From Sulfolobus acidocaldarius SUSAZ (GTDB lineage: Archaea > Thermoproteota > Thermoprotei_A > Sulfolobales > Sulfolobaceae): a DNA stretch of 64,000 nucleotides. The notes under the pieces were generated by a model. That model did no database searches, had not been told where the DNA came from, and was given only the letters and a program-made list of their open reading frames with translations. Both the position numbers and the translations under genes were made by a program. Location of the stretch: the NCBI GenBank assembly GCA_000508305.1, contig CP006977.1:1644621-1708620 (forward strand), read 5' to 3'. Of this stretch, positions 54,901 to 63,903 are shown piece after piece. How positions within the stretch are numbered: the first letter of the stretch is position 1; each line of letters begins with the position of its first letter.

Positions 54901-56268
54901 GTAAACATTGCCATCACTTCCCAATACAGCCTCTAGCCATTTCGAAGCAGAGAAAGTAAAGGAAACAGTACCGCCTGAGGACGTTGTTGCAGTAATCTTC
55001 TGTGAGGTGGAATAGAGGCTGTTTTTCACTGGCATTCTAACATGTAAACCTGTATTATTGCTCGCATTAGGGTCTGAGGGGTCTAATGGGTCTCCATACT
55101 GAGGATTGGGATTTAATATTACTAGCCAGGATAAATTTGTATAATACCTCAAGAACTCCTCGTCTATATGAGGGAAATTGGCGGTATCTGGTATTTCGCC
55201 AAATTGAGGAAGAGGCACCACTTGACCGTTAGGCGCAACAGTCTGGAAAAGTAGTTGTCCTGTCCCACTGTAATATGAAGAAACTTGTTTTAAGGTAATA
55301 GGATTTAAGACTGTCTTCCCATTGGAAACCTTATATACGTAATAGTGGAAATCTAACAAAACCCTTATCCATCCCATGAACAAGGCTCCGTCTGTAGCTG
55401 GATTTACATACAGATGCTCATCCGAGACACTGTAGAAGCCAAATCTCTCAGGGGCTATGGTTAAGACTTTGCCGCCATTTTCCCTTATCCTAGCTATAAT
55501 TCTCCTCATCCAATTAGGGAAGTGATCCCCAGCAAGACCGGCTAAAATGAAGTATTGGGCTCTCGTCTCATCAGGTCCTGCATATTCCCACACTGGCGCA
55601 CCAGTAACATAAACTCCTGCTGAGTAGACATTCATTGAACAAAATCCTCCGTGTGCACCAGAATTAGCAGTGCCAAAATTAGCAGCGAAGAAACCTGCTG
55701 TTATTCCAGGGATCAACTGATCCCTTCCAGTAAATAAGACAAATGAATGGGGATTAGTTTGCCTGATCTTTAATAGACCGGGAAAGTCACCTATACCTAA
55801 ACTTCCCGGGTTCAAACCTAACTTCGACCAAGAGCTCGCATTGGCACCATTCACAAGGATATCATAAGCAGTATCATAGTCAATGGCAATCCATTTACCT
55901 GACCCTCTAGGTCCAGCCCTCAATAGAGGATACCTTAGCCTTGAAGGAACGAAGTAGTAATACACATCAGCTGCTCCTCTAGGACAAACTCCGCCATCAT
56001 TTATGTGCCATCCAATAGTCCCTGTAACGAACCTAGGATATCCCTCTGGAGTTCTAACTACCTGAATTGCACATCTACCTAAACACTGGAAACAGTTAGT
56101 GTACACTACTTCGTCAGATGGATAGTTTAGTGTGTAGCTAGTTGTGTCGGCAAGTGGTCTAAATATTTTATCTACAACTGATGGAGTACCAAGGAAAACT
56201 GCAGTACCTAAACCAGCAAATCCACTTATTTTTAGAAAGTCTCTCCTACTTAGCTTTAATTGACTCAT
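51910..56268 (-). CDS. Very large Tat-exported molybdopterin oxidoreductase, catalytic subunit
   Basis: The 1452-residue protein begins with a Tat signal ([20 protein letters not shown]). A [4Fe-4S] site follows at Cys59, Cys62, Cys66 and Cys95, then the molybdopterin domains. HGGFCSMN offers Cys210 as the Mo ligand, as in tetrathionate, polysulfide and thiosulfate reductases. Further fits to TtrA/PsrA are [12 protein letters not shown] near 289, [10 protein letters not shown] near 365 and [15 protein letters not shown] near 550. The C-terminal cofactor domain comes after about 1200. Relatives have about 750-1050 residues, so there are some 400 extra, mostly hydrophilic Ser/Asn/Pro-rich stretches. 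It acts outside the membrane. Candidates are tetrathionate, sulfur, polysulfide or an oxyanion; sequence alone cannot decide. Confidence 0.9.
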   Translation of the reverse strand: MSQLKLSRRDFLKISGFAGLGTAVFLGTPSVVDKIFRPLADTTSYTLNYPSDEVVYTNCFQCLGRCAIQVVRTPEGYPRFVTGTIGWHINDGGVCPRGAADVYYYFVPSRLRYPLLRAGPRGSGKWIAIDYDTAYDILVNGANASSWSKLGLNPGSLGIGDFPGLLKIRQTNPHSFVLFTGRDQLIPGITAGFFAANFGTANSGAHGGFCSMNVYSAGVYVTGAPVWEYAGPDETRAQYFILAGLAGDHFPNWMRRIIARIRENGGKVLTIAPERFGFYSVSDEHLYVNPATDGALFMGWIRVLLDFHYYVYKVSNGKTVLNPITLKQVSSYYSGTGQLLFQTVAPNGQVVPLPQFGEIPDTANFPHIDEEFLRYYTNLSWLVILNPNPQYGDPLDPSDPNASNNTGLHVRMPVKNSLYSTSQKITATTSSGGTVSFTFSASKWLEAVLGSDGNVYSYVDIPWQNGVMPILTLDELPSSMISNLVQVPYKLRNGQTIKIPAIQVTVPASPSSSNTITLTVTTGFELLRAELINYDPYTSPDQTAQYGAINVSNLTGIPEYTVVRIANELAVVAFQKAIQQPVKWVDYLGRYHESVTGRPVSIYFMRGLAAHGNGFQSAASAYYLVLMLGAWDNPGANGYKYPYPHYFPGHGVPPHPLANTPSIDPDLASLGVKPQAGGRAGFLKNELIHNDGTVEITSVSVIATGPYGFPDGPDDLVVYKTSRPLLVDRGYSWELPLTTQRSYSAVSYTAYMMNKYASKGIIPYNVQAMMWYLTSPHWNNAYTLSDVLQKVTETDSNGNYIIPFTATIDLFMHENDNVVDLVIPDLSFLEVYGFHSTFDRPTTLPSGPSDSLNWPSLPSLYPVLSAGDFLLTLLWLVRGYPNQKSNPNLSISPTNNPHYTTQDPVTGLPLVSPVTIHDPITGQQIFSQGQPGLISSGIYILKSGTLIAGYGNNFEYILKNDAEAQTPNPQQLKLYASFVPNGSDQNTVISQITSQVPSGSTFSTATTYTIGASNRNGGIEDYFRLPVKFQPLLQNMLQSIINNFANGKMTLNDINPGVVKVGKGGAVYVLPPSIRYMRNVNMFYFRGWGAYMPGGYGNIGLPYIHRVYLEYLQKFRLAAAGKWTGYNAAYYYYYKLTNNSKFLVPSTLPNDSYGNALRKNILDYFKPFGGYYPTPTWKSDITQDGIDLSQYPLTFFVRRHDRAYHSWSYTTPWLTAIIPYTPMVLSSADPYVNSMGINNGDFVTFQAVNEPKSGGLTTQLTALVFLDEATRPGSAWVIVSSQALPGFRSQTQDSPQVKYSILNNWASVAYMPPSRGGSLDPNVDNAFPILNLDPITGQTAWHDARIKIVGKASTNKVSVSASTFIYMGQDFSNQDIISIIVSQIGGQISVSNSPVAPAFAQAVDIPYLRFNANSMQNTEIWSFISPGSLAQNGYVIDNYKLRYGYASEQVSP

Positions 56269-56470
56269 TAATTAAATTTTTAATAAAGTTTTTTTAAGTA
56301 TTCACTTCAATTTGAAGATATGACTGAATGTTCATATTTACTATACTTATTCATTACCACAACCACGATAAACTTTTGAACAAATAAGCTCACATATAAT
56401 TTATCATTATTTTTTGATGAAATTTATAGTAGTATAAATATTTAAGATTAAGTGCTTACAATTTAAAATA
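56269..56470. promoter_or_regulatory. Divergent promoter of the molybdoenzyme cluster with 13-bp palindrome
   Basis: On the minus strand a TATA-like actttattaaaa lies about 15-25 bases before the catalytic subunit start. Just upstream of it sits the perfect palindrome cttcaatttgaag (56305-56317). On the plus side AT-rich tataaatatttaag (about 56434-56447) precedes the regulator ATG at 56471. The palindrome is a candidate operator for the adjacent winged-helix regulator. Confidence 0.5.
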
Positions 56471-57100
56471 ATGATAAGATTAGAACCGAATGACATACTA
56501 GTGTTGGAGGAGTTAATTTTATACATTCAGCTCACTTCATATCGTTTCTCCAAGCTTACAGGGGTATCAAATGCGACAGCGTGGAGGACATTCAACAGGC
56601 TAGTGGGATTAGGCTTAGTCAAGAGGGAGGATAAAAGGGGGTTTTCAATAACAGCTAGGGGTGCCATAATACTCTACTTAAACACATCTAAGGGCAATGT
56701 GAAGAGAAGATGTTTGTCAGTTCTAAAGAAGTTGTGGAACTATGATGGCGATGAGGAGAAACTCAAGTATTTCCTAGAAGATGTAGATAAAGTTTTGAAG
56801 AATATGAACCTATCACCGTTTGTCATATGTTTTAATCAGCCTGTAACTATCGCCACAATGTTATACAGTAGACTTGATGAGCTAAAGGAGGAGACGAAAG
56901 AGGTTATAGCAAATATTTTGATAAACTTTTTCCCGTCAATAAACCTGAGGAACAGATGTAAGGCAATTATCTCATATGACAATAGTGGAAAACCTTATGT
57001 ACTTGCAGCAAAGTGCAAGATAGATGGTATAAAATTAAGGTATTATTGTCCCGAGATATCAAAGTATCTCAGTGTCAAAAATGCTGAATTACCTCAATGA
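56471..57100 (+). CDS. Winged-helix regulator of the molybdoenzyme cluster
   Basis: This 209-residue protein has an N-terminal winged helix (SKLTGVSNATAWRTFNRLVGLGLVKREDKRGF, near 28-60, in two parts) of the MarR/Lrp-like kind. The rest has scattered Cys (RRCLSVL, VICFNQ, NRCKAII, AAKCKID, RYYCPEI) that could hold a metal, a cluster or a redox switch. It is divergent from the catalytic subunit, so it is likely its regulator. Its C-terminal domain is not recognised. Confidence 0.7.
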   Translation: MIRLEPNDILVLEELILYIQLTSYRFSKLTGVSNATAWRTFNRLVGLGLVKREDKRGFSITARGAIILYLNTSKGNVKRRCLSVLKKLWNYDGDEEKLKYFLEDVDKVLKNMNLSPFVICFNQPVTIATMLYSRLDELKEETKEVIANILINFFPSINLRNRCKAIISYDNSGKPYVLAAKCKIDGIKLRYYCPEISKYLSVKNAELPQ

Positions 57101-57944
57101 CTACTTGGCACTAGGTTTTAGTCCTTCTACTATTTTAGGTACATGCGAGCTGAGCGAACAATTTGAGATTTACCATGGAGAGAAAGGTGAAGAAGTAAGC
57201 CTATTTTTCATTAAGTCAAGTAAACCAATAGAGAAGAGGAGCAAAATAAACATACATTACTTCTCTCCAAAACTTGAAGTCATAATAGAGAGAAGCGTAA
57301 AGTTAAATGGAGAGGCTCTGGTCTCAGCGTCCACACTGCGTATTGTTGATATAACTTTTCCCCCTGAATCTGAAATTTACGACGGTCTGTTGAGAGGTCT
57401 AGTGTTAAATCCCATAGTGGTTAAGGGAGCTGTAGATAACCTTTATTTCAAAAGAGAGGACATCTTATTTGGATGGGGCTTAGGTGAGGGCATTGCGAAG
57501 CTTGGAAAGTTTGAACCCAGTGACTATTGCATAATACAGCCTCTAGGTGAGTTAGCATTTATCTCTCTCTACAATAGGTTTGTGATGGGGAGACTTACTT
57601 TAGATGAGTCCTATGTTAGGAGAGAAAAGGAGAAGATTCTCGAAATTAGTTCAAAAGTTTACAGGGAACTCGGTGAGGTGGTAATAGAGAACGAGAATAA
57701 CCTTGCATATGTTGAGGATATTGGCATGAGCCAGGACTCTATCGAGAGATTGAAAACGCTGAAGATAAAAACTATCATAGTTCATGATAAAAACATTTTC
57801 GAGTTAACAAAAAACTTCACAAAAAATCCTTTTGCGAGTCCATTTTCAGTGGTCATACTGGGAAACAAGATTGGTGTAGACAGGGTAGTTGATAAAGCTC
57901 TTAGCCTCGGCTTAAGAGTTTTCAGATCAAATTTTAGTAATTAA
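57081..57944 (+). CDS. Unknown protein of the molybdoenzyme cluster
   Basis: From the ATG at 57081 the product has 287 residues (a GTG at 57072 would add three). It overlaps the regulator stop by 20 bases. It appears soluble, alpha/beta, with a Cys in GTCELSEQFE and a Cys in DYCIIQPLGE; the C-terminal 70 residues (TLKIKTIIVHDKNIFELT, then VVILGNKIGVDRVVDKAL) resemble a small Rossmann-like domain. No family is recognised. Tight linkage suggests a maturation or regulatory role. Confidence 0.65.
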   Translation: MLNYLNDYLALGFSPSTILGTCELSEQFEIYHGEKGEEVSLFFIKSSKPIEKRSKINIHYFSPKLEVIIERSVKLNGEALVSASTLRIVDITFPPESEIYDGLLRGLVLNPIVVKGAVDNLYFKREDILFGWGLGEGIAKLGKFEPSDYCIIQPLGELAFISLYNRFVMGRLTLDESYVRREKEKILEISSKVYRELGEVVIENENNLAYVEDIGMSQDSIERLKTLKIKTIIVHDKNIFELTKNFTKNPFASPFSVVILGNKIGVDRVVDKALSLGLRVFRSNFSN

Positions 57945-57984
57945 GGAAAAATTATTTTTAACTTCATATTGGTGATCATAAATC

Positions 57985-58749
57985 GTGGACACGGAAGGAG
58001 AAGAGGATCCAATATATGAAGCTGAGAGACTAATTGAGAAAGGGAATTACCCTGAGGCATTGAACATCTTAGGTAATTTGAGCTTACCTGAAGCCTACAT
58101 CTTGAGGAGCAAAGCCTATCTTGAGATGGGAAAAAGTGAAGAGGCTATAAGAGAACTTAAAGAGGGCATAAACAGATTTCCCTATGCCCACTACATGTAT
58201 TATGAGTTAGCCTTACTTTATTTCACTTATAATGACCTTGTTAATGCATTGGACGAGGTAAATAATGCTCTTTCAATTCTACCTTATTCCTATGATTATA
58301 ATAAACTAAAGGCTAGGATACTGTTCGAAATGCAGGAATATGAGGAGGCTTTTGAAGTTCTCACCTACGTGATAAAGATGAAGCCTGATGATGTTGAAAG
58401 TAGGTTATTACGTGCTCAATGCTTCTACTTGACAGGAAAATTCCTAGATGCACTTAAGGAGATAAATAGGGCTTTAGAGTACAACAACAAGGACGAGACA
58501 CTACACACCCTCAAGGGTAAGATCTATCTGGAGACCCATTTCTACAAGTTGGCACTAAGCGAGTTCAAAATATCTGTATCCATAAGACCCACCGCTGAAA
58601 ATTATTATCTTCTTGCCTTCTCAGAGTACATGACAGGAGAGTGTGAAAAAGCCGTAAGTGATTCTGAGAAGGCTTTAAGCCTTGATCCCAATAACGATGT
58701 GATAAGGGAGTTCTATGAGTCCTTAAGAAATATGTGTGGACAGAAATAA
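57985..58749 (+). CDS. TPR-repeat protein of the molybdoenzyme cluster
   Basis: This 254-residue protein is made of about six or seven tetratricopeptide repeats from residue 7 to the end (for instance AYILRSKAYLEMGKSEEAIR and TLKGKIYLETHFYKLALSEF). A ggtgat ribosome site at 971-976 of the 57-kb line (57971-57976) supports the GTG at 57985. TPR proteins are scaffolds, so it may gather the assembly factors encoded around it. There is no signal peptide, so it should be cytoplasmic. Confidence 0.82.
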   Translation: MDTEGEEDPIYEAERLIEKGNYPEALNILGNLSLPEAYILRSKAYLEMGKSEEAIRELKEGINRFPYAHYMYYELALLYFTYNDLVNALDEVNNALSILPYSYDYNKLKARILFEMQEYEEAFEVLTYVIKMKPDDVESRLLRAQCFYLTGKFLDALKEINRALEYNNKDETLHTLKGKIYLETHFYKLALSEFKISVSIRPTAENYYLLAFSEYMTGECEKAVSDSEKALSLDPNNDVIREFYESLRNMCGQK

Positions 58750-60331
58750 TTTCAGTTTTTTGAAAAGAATCATTATTTTCCGGTTAAGCGTCTCTGAAAC
58801 TAGATATTGCTTGTCAATAATAAGGCTAAATGTTGGGCTAATAGTGTCTAAGAAGGCTAGAGAAATGCTAGGAGACGAACTTTTAGTTAGTATATTTAAT
58901 GATGGAGAAATCGCATATGTAGCTGAATATGGTGACTTCATGGAGAAAGACTTGAAAGAGAATGGGGTAAATGCACTAGTGGTAGTTAGTGAGAGCGAAA
59001 ACAGGGATATTAAGGACTTTTTGAGTAACATAGACGAGTTAACCAATATACACCCTTTGTCAGTGGAAGTGTTAGACATTAACTGGTTACAGTCAAGGGA
59101 GCAAGCAAAAGCCCTAATACTAGCTTACCTAAGCAAAGCTTCCCTCTCCTTCCTGGCAAGGAGAGTTCAACCACTACGAAACAAGAACTTAACTAGAAGG
59201 TCGCTCTTAAGGAGAAAATTGTATTATTATAAACCTTACCCTGTACTTTCCCAGGAGATATCCTTTGAGAGGGAGATGAAATACCTCTCATCACTTTGTG
59301 AATTAGTGGTGAAGACCCCTGAGGGTCCACAAGTTTCTGATCCTGACAAGTGTACTTCCTGTGGATTTTGCTCAGGTATGTCATTTTTAGGTTACCTGGA
59401 AATGCCTAACTTCAGTACAGACCAAGTCATTGCATTTATTAACACACTGAGTAATTATGCCCCTAAGGATAAGCCTGGTATAGTCCTGATCACGTGCAAC
59501 AGGATTACAGATATACCAAAGCTGAGGGAGGCATATATATATCCTCTTATATCTCCCTGTGTCTCATCAGTTCACGACTCTTTTCTAACAGCAATCCTGG
59601 TCTCTGGTTTTTACCCCGTACTATACTCCCCTGACAGCTCTTGTGAACTGAGAGATAGGGCAAAAATAAGGGCAGAGGTTGCTATCAAGAGATTCCCCGG
59701 AACCGAAATATGGTTCCCTTATGTGGAGGATCTAAATGAATTAGAGGACGTATTGAGAAATATCGTCAGGGATTCCACCATATTGACTAGGAATGAGATA
59801 CCCCAGGACATAGTTTTATCGAGAAGCAGGAGGAGGAATTTACTATTGTGGTCCATCTCTCAGTTCAGATCACAGTCGAAGCTAAACGAGGAAGACGAGA
59901 TACCTGGAGTGTTTAAGGTGGTAGTAGATCCTGATAAATGCGTTCTTTGTGGAGTTTGTGTAAGATCTTGTCAAATGTTGGTATTTGACATTAAAAATAC
60001 CTCCAACAGTACAACACTATATCATGATTTATCATATTGCATAGGTTCGCAGAGGTGTGTCAGAAATTGTCCTGAGGGGGCGATAACACTGATGGGATCA
60101 GTTAAAATAAAGGAACTGGGTAACAGATCAGTGGTCTCGGCAACAGTAGGTAAATGCAAATACTGTGGGAAGCCACTAGATTCAATCAAGGTGAAAAACA
60201 GAGTAGGTGAGATTTTGATGAGTTCAGGAATAAATGACATTGAAGACTATGTAGACGTGTGTAACGATTGCAAACAGAAGAACATGAGTAAAAAGTGGGT
60301 TGAAAGGACATTGGGGTTGAGCAAAAAATGA
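58736..60331 (+). CDS. MvhD-like / ferredoxin / zinc-ribbon multidomain protein
   Basis: The 531-residue protein starts at a GTG inside the TPR gene (14-base overlap). After an unknown domain (1-190) comes a partial cluster motif CTSCGFCSG near 205. A segment with LITCN, PLISPCVSSVHDSFL and YSPDSSCELRDRAKI (240-315) has the Cys spacing and layout of the MvhD/FlpD electron-transfer domain of heterodisulfide reductase systems. A two-cluster ferredoxin (CVLCGVCVRSCQ, CIGSQRCVRNCPEG) follows near 405-450, then paired CxxC groups (CKYCGK, CNDCKQ) that may bind zinc or iron. There is no signal, so it is cytoplasmic. It could carry electrons to or from the enzyme, or aid its assembly. The Acidianus sulfur reductase operon also has an Fe-S protein gene of unclear role. 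Confidence 0.72.
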   Translation: MDRNNFSFLKRIIIFRLSVSETRYCLSIIRLNVGLIVSKKAREMLGDELLVSIFNDGEIAYVAEYGDFMEKDLKENGVNALVVVSESENRDIKDFLSNIDELTNIHPLSVEVLDINWLQSREQAKALILAYLSKASLSFLARRVQPLRNKNLTRRSLLRRKLYYYKPYPVLSQEISFEREMKYLSSLCELVVKTPEGPQVSDPDKCTSCGFCSGMSFLGYLEMPNFSTDQVIAFINTLSNYAPKDKPGIVLITCNRITDIPKLREAYIYPLISPCVSSVHDSFLTAILVSGFYPVLYSPDSSCELRDRAKIRAEVAIKRFPGTEIWFPYVEDLNELEDVLRNIVRDSTILTRNEIPQDIVLSRSRRRNLLLWSISQFRSQSKLNEEDEIPGVFKVVVDPDKCVLCGVCVRSCQMLVFDIKNTSNSTTLYHDLSYCIGSQRCVRNCPEGAITLMGSVKIKELGNRSVVSATVGKCKYCGKPLDSIKVKNRVGEILMSSGINDIEDYVDVCNDCKQKNMSKKWVERTLGLSKK

Positions 60332-60870
60332 ACTTCGTTATAACTTTGCTTAACACGTTGATAAGAGCCCCTAATCTAAAGGATATCCTGAAGCAGATCG
60401 AGGGATCTAATTATTTCAAAGTTGAAATTGATCCTACAAACATGACTGTGAACTCTGATGCTTATCTCCTAGAGGAGCTCTCCTATAGGGGAAGGATATT
60501 CATAGCTACAAATGTCCCATCTAAGTTAGCCTATGAGATCTTAAACAGGTTTAACCTAGACAGTTTCATTACCAGAGTGGTCTCTGCTGAAGATGTGGGC
60601 GTGTTTACCACAAACCCTAAATTTTTTGAATATTTATACAGAATGACTGGAATACAAAGAGGAACAGGTTATTTCATAACTTCCAATACCATCTCAATTA
60701 ATAATGCAAAGTCAAATCAATTTAAGGTAGTCATGATAGATCGTGAAGGTGGAAATTCCGTAAACCTGGTGGACGTAATAAGAGTTAGGGACCTTAAGAA
60801 GATCGTTGAACTGACAGGAAAGAGTTATGTTGACTCCAAAATTGGTGATTCCTCACTGAGGTGTAAGTGA
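60328..60870 (+). CDS. HAD-like protein without the catalytic aspartate
   Basis: This 180-residue protein follows the HAD fold in order: a first strand VITLLNTLIRAP where motif I should be DxDxT, GRIFIATNVPSKLAYEILNRF (motif II), RVVSAEDVGVFTTNPKFFEYL (like the SSEEVGxxKPDPxIF block), GYFITSNTISINNAKSNQFK (like the GDS...DxxxA block) and VVMIDRE. The nucleophile Asp, the Lys of motif III and the acidic motif IV are all lost, so it is not expected to be a phosphatase. Its ATGA overlap with the Fe-S gene indicates a joint role, perhaps binding or chaperoning. Confidence 0.6.
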   Translation: MNFVITLLNTLIRAPNLKDILKQIEGSNYFKVEIDPTNMTVNSDAYLLEELSYRGRIFIATNVPSKLAYEILNRFNLDSFITRVVSAEDVGVFTTNPKFFEYLYRMTGIQRGTGYFITSNTISINNAKSNQFKVVMIDREGGNSVNLVDVIRVRDLKKIVELTGKSYVDSKIGDSSLRCK

Positions 60871-60871
60871 T

Positions 60872-61288
60872 TTGATATCCGATTCAGAGGTCGTGGAAAT
60901 ATTTAAGGAGTTGGGAATGAAGGTAAAGGAGGAAAAACAGCAAGGGTTACACTTTCACGTAAATATATCTCCACCAACTGCAAATTCCGCCATAGTGTCT
61001 ATAATAAGACCCACAGCCTTTTCGAAGTACTACATCGTGACCATGGCAATAGAGGTTGACCCACCTAAACTTAATAAGAAAGTGTTGAGGGAGATCGGTG
61101 TAGAGTTGGCTAGGCTAAATGTGGAATTTTACGTTATGCCACCAGAGAAACCAACTGCAATTCAGATTGCTAAACTACTATATCAAGAGGACTTAAGTAA
61201 AAACGAACTAATAAACACGGTAACACTCGTGAAGAACGCAGGTTTTATCGTATTTAATATACTCAGTGGAGAAAATATGAATGACTAG
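60872..61288 (+). CDS. Small alpha/beta protein, possibly DUF2299
   Basis: This 138-residue protein starts with TTG at 60872, supported by gaggtg about nine bases upstream. The layout (a helix, HFHVNISPPTANSAIVSIIRP, YYIVTMAIEVDPP, a helix, FYVMPPEKPTAIQIAKLLY) recalls the DUF2299 family as far as I remember it. It is next to the HAD-like gene with a one-base gap. Function unknown; it is probably cytoplasmic. Confidence 0.55.
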   Translation: MISDSEVVEIFKELGMKVKEEKQQGLHFHVNISPPTANSAIVSIIRPTAFSKYYIVTMAIEVDPPKLNKKVLREIGVELARLNVEFYVMPPEKPTAIQIAKLLYQEDLSKNELINTVTLVKNAGFIVFNILSGENMND

Positions 61289-61345
61289 TAATATCAATAA
61301 AATGAAATTAAGGTTTATTTATTATAATAATTATACTTACATACA

Positions 61346-62395
61346 ATGGGTCTGTTCACTGCACCAGCTCCAGGTACTAATTTTGGAATAAACTCACCAC
61401 TGTTGCAGATTAACCAATATCCTGAATGGGATGTAACAGTTGCAATAGCACTCTATTTCACTGGACTCGCAGGAATGTTGATGGCTATAACTTCAATCCT
61501 AGAATTCACAGGGAGATATCCTAATTTGGTAAAGAGGAACTCAATCTTCGTATTTATATTTGCTGTCCTATCTCTGGTTGCGTTTGATATACATTTAGGA
61601 GTACCTATAAGAGGGTTCTATGCCCCTGCAAATGCATTCGGAGCTCTTTTGAATTCGTGGATGGCTAGAGGTATTGAATTCGTGGGAGGACTTCTAGTTT
61701 TCTCGTTGATTTTTATGGCTATTAAGGTACTTGATGTGAAAAATGTTGTTGCCACATGGGTATTTGCAATTTTAGGGCTCTTGGCAGGCATTTTTTCCAC
61801 AACTTATAGTGGTTTTGAACTATCTGCAGCAACTGGTGTACCCTTCTGGAATAACGGAGGTCTTCCTGCACTTTTCTTAGCATCAGGTATAGTAGGTGGT
61901 AGTGCTTGGAGTTATATAATAAGTCTTGTGACAAAGGGAGAAGAGGGAATTAGGGCTAGAAGGCTCACGGCTAAACTTTTAGCTTATTCTGCAGTAGCTG
62001 AGCTAGCAACGTGGTTCCTATTCATGGCAAATGTCAATTTCGTTTACGTATTCGATGAAGTAGCCTATAACTACCTAATATCGGGAGTAACGTTTGTAAT
62101 AGACCTAGTATTACTCGGATTGACATTTGTAGTGCCTGGTGTAGGTAATCTAATGATGTGGAGAATGTTGAGGAAAACTAACTCACATTCTCCAAGTCCT
62201 TCACCTATTGACTTTCCTAACTACTTGAAAATAATAATACTTGTCGTAGCGATATTAGCTTTAGTCTCAGGATTCTTCACTAGGGAGGATATACTTTTCG
62301 CTGGTCAGTACGCGTATCAAGTATCCCCACTAACGCCATTCCAATACAGTAGTAATCAGCCTACTCCTATAGGCTCATTTGGATGGAGAAGCTAA
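61346..62395 (+). CDS. NrfD/PsrC-type membrane anchor subunit
   Basis: This 349-residue protein has nine predicted spans and the hallmarks of NrfD-like quinone-binding anchors: an Arg-rich HLGVPIRGFYAPANAFGALL stretch near span 3 and TYSGFELSAATGVPFWNNGG followed by LPALFLASGIVGGSA near span 5, close to the PsrC/TtrC/SreC pattern. It carries no heme ligands of its own and should exchange electrons between the quinone pool and the Fe-S subunit outside. The Acidianus sulfur reductase anchor SreC belongs to this group. It has its own AT-rich promoter (about 61310-61340). Confidence 0.85.
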   Translation: MGLFTAPAPGTNFGINSPLLQINQYPEWDVTVAIALYFTGLAGMLMAITSILEFTGRYPNLVKRNSIFVFIFAVLSLVAFDIHLGVPIRGFYAPANAFGALLNSWMARGIEFVGGLLVFSLIFMAIKVLDVKNVVATWVFAILGLLAGIFSTTYSGFELSAATGVPFWNNGGLPALFLASGIVGGSAWSYIISLVTKGEEGIRARRLTAKLLAYSAVAELATWFLFMANVNFVYVFDEVAYNYLISGVTFVIDLVLLGLTFVVPGVGNLMMWRMLRKTNSHSPSPSPIDFPNYLKIIILVVAILALVSGFFTREDILFAGQYAYQVSPLTPFQYSSNQPTPIGSFGWRS

Positions 62396-62433
62396 AAAGG
62401 AAAAAAGAATGATATCTTAAAACACATACTCTT

Positions 62434-63741
62434 TCATTTTTTCTCTAGTTTTTCCAGTGGAACCCTGTAAGTGTCTACTCCTTTAATATACCAGATTACA
62501 CTAACTATACCACCCATAAGCCAGAGAGCGAAATTGAGGATCAGATAATCTACGAGTGAAAATGATGATGTAACAACGAGAGAAATCCCATAGGCGGTAA
62601 TTGGAAATATCCTTATGAGTCCTATCATGAATGCCCTCACATTACTGGGCATTAATACAGGCTCATATACAGTTCTCACTGCCCAACTGAACTCACTAAA
62701 CAACATATTTACAAACAGAAGAACAAAGAAAATTTGAATGTTAAAGTTCATGGTAAGTAATACTATTGGTATCATACTCAATGTACCGCCCAGATAGGAT
62801 ATCATGGAGAACATTCTTGTGTTAATCCTCCTCACAACCAGAGTTGCTAAGAAGCCTGAGACTGATGCGCCTAAATTAGCTATGAATATTATGAAAGGTG
62901 TTTGTGAACTCGAGAAGTAATAATCAGCAACAGTAAACGCCATTAGACCGTAAGTGAGATATTGTGCTACACCTAAGACAACCAAAATTATGTACCTGAA
63001 GGTCAAGTTGGTGTTATCCTTAACCTGAACTTGAATATCTAATTCCCTAGTTTCTTTAGCTACCTTACTAGCCTCTTTCTCAGCTTTACCCAAATCCCCT
63101 TTAGTTACAAGCCACCTAACTGACTCAGGTAAGAGAAACCTTATTACAATAGCAAACACAATACCTAAGACAGCAACTAAGGATACAGCGAGGAGCTCAA
63201 TCATAAATGAGTTAGAAAGGCTGAATGTCAAGTAACCTATAAGAGCAGCTACAGTAGCCCCGATGTTGTCGAAATTTGGTCCTAATATTAAGATACTGTC
63301 TCTATAATTTATGGGCATCATCTCTGCACTATATGACAACATAACAGGAACCTCGCCTTCGACCCCAAATTCACCAAGTATTATGCCTATCACGATCAGT
63401 AGAATATATGGAAATTGCGCTAAACTAGTTGTGTTAAATCCAGACAGTACAGAAGCAAGAATAATTAAAATTGTCCCTACTGAGTAAAGAGTCATAGTTA
63501 TGAAGAATGTTACTTTCCTCCCTAACTTTCTGTCTGAGAAGAAGGATAGGATTAGGTTTCCTGCCAAAGCCGCAAGAGTGGGTGTGAGTAAAAACAGAAC
63601 GCTGTTTATATTGGGATAAAGTAACGGGGCTATAGAGGATATAACACCCCACATGAAATAACCTACGGCAACTGACGCAAACATTAGAGTGTGAACGGTA
63701 GTCCACTTCGAGGCATCAACTGATTTTACTATTTTTTCCAT
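62434..63741 (-). CDS. MFS transporter, metabolite/H+ symporter type
   Basis: This 435-residue protein has 12 spans. Its first span is VAVGYFMWGVISSIAPLLY, less typical than in the sugar porters, but SDRKLGRKVTFF after span 2 and PESVRWLVTKGDLGKAEKEA before the central loop fit the group. It is convergent with the anchor gene (38 bases). Substrate unknown; a sulfur-compound or carboxylate role is conceivable because of its place, but unsupported. Confidence 0.82.
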   Translation of the reverse strand: MEKIVKSVDASKWTTVHTLMFASVAVGYFMWGVISSIAPLLYPNINSVLFLLTPTLAALAGNLILSFFSDRKLGRKVTFFITMTLYSVGTILIILASVLSGFNTTSLAQFPYILLIVIGIILGEFGVEGEVPVMLSYSAEMMPINYRDSILILGPNFDNIGATVAALIGYLTFSLSNSFMIELLAVSLVAVLGIVFAIVIRFLLPESVRWLVTKGDLGKAEKEASKVAKETRELDIQVQVKDNTNLTFRYIILVVLGVAQYLTYGLMAFTVADYYFSSSQTPFIIFIANLGASVSGFLATLVVRRINTRMFSMISYLGGTLSMIPIVLLTMNFNIQIFFVLLFVNMLFSEFSWAVRTVYEPVLMPSNVRAFMIGLIRIFPITAYGISLVVTSSFSLVDYLILNFALWLMGGIVSVIWYIKGVDTYRVPLEKLEKK

Positions 63742-63903
63742 AAATTAGGTTTCATATAAGCGAGTTATAAAGTTAGTTATATTCAAATCCTATAACTTTC
63801 AATACCTCATTGATTTACAAAAATAGACGTTCTTAGTTACCTTAAGTTGCCTAAAATACTTAAGAGTTAAATATTTAAACTTTAAATGATTTGGCTTTTA
63901 CTT

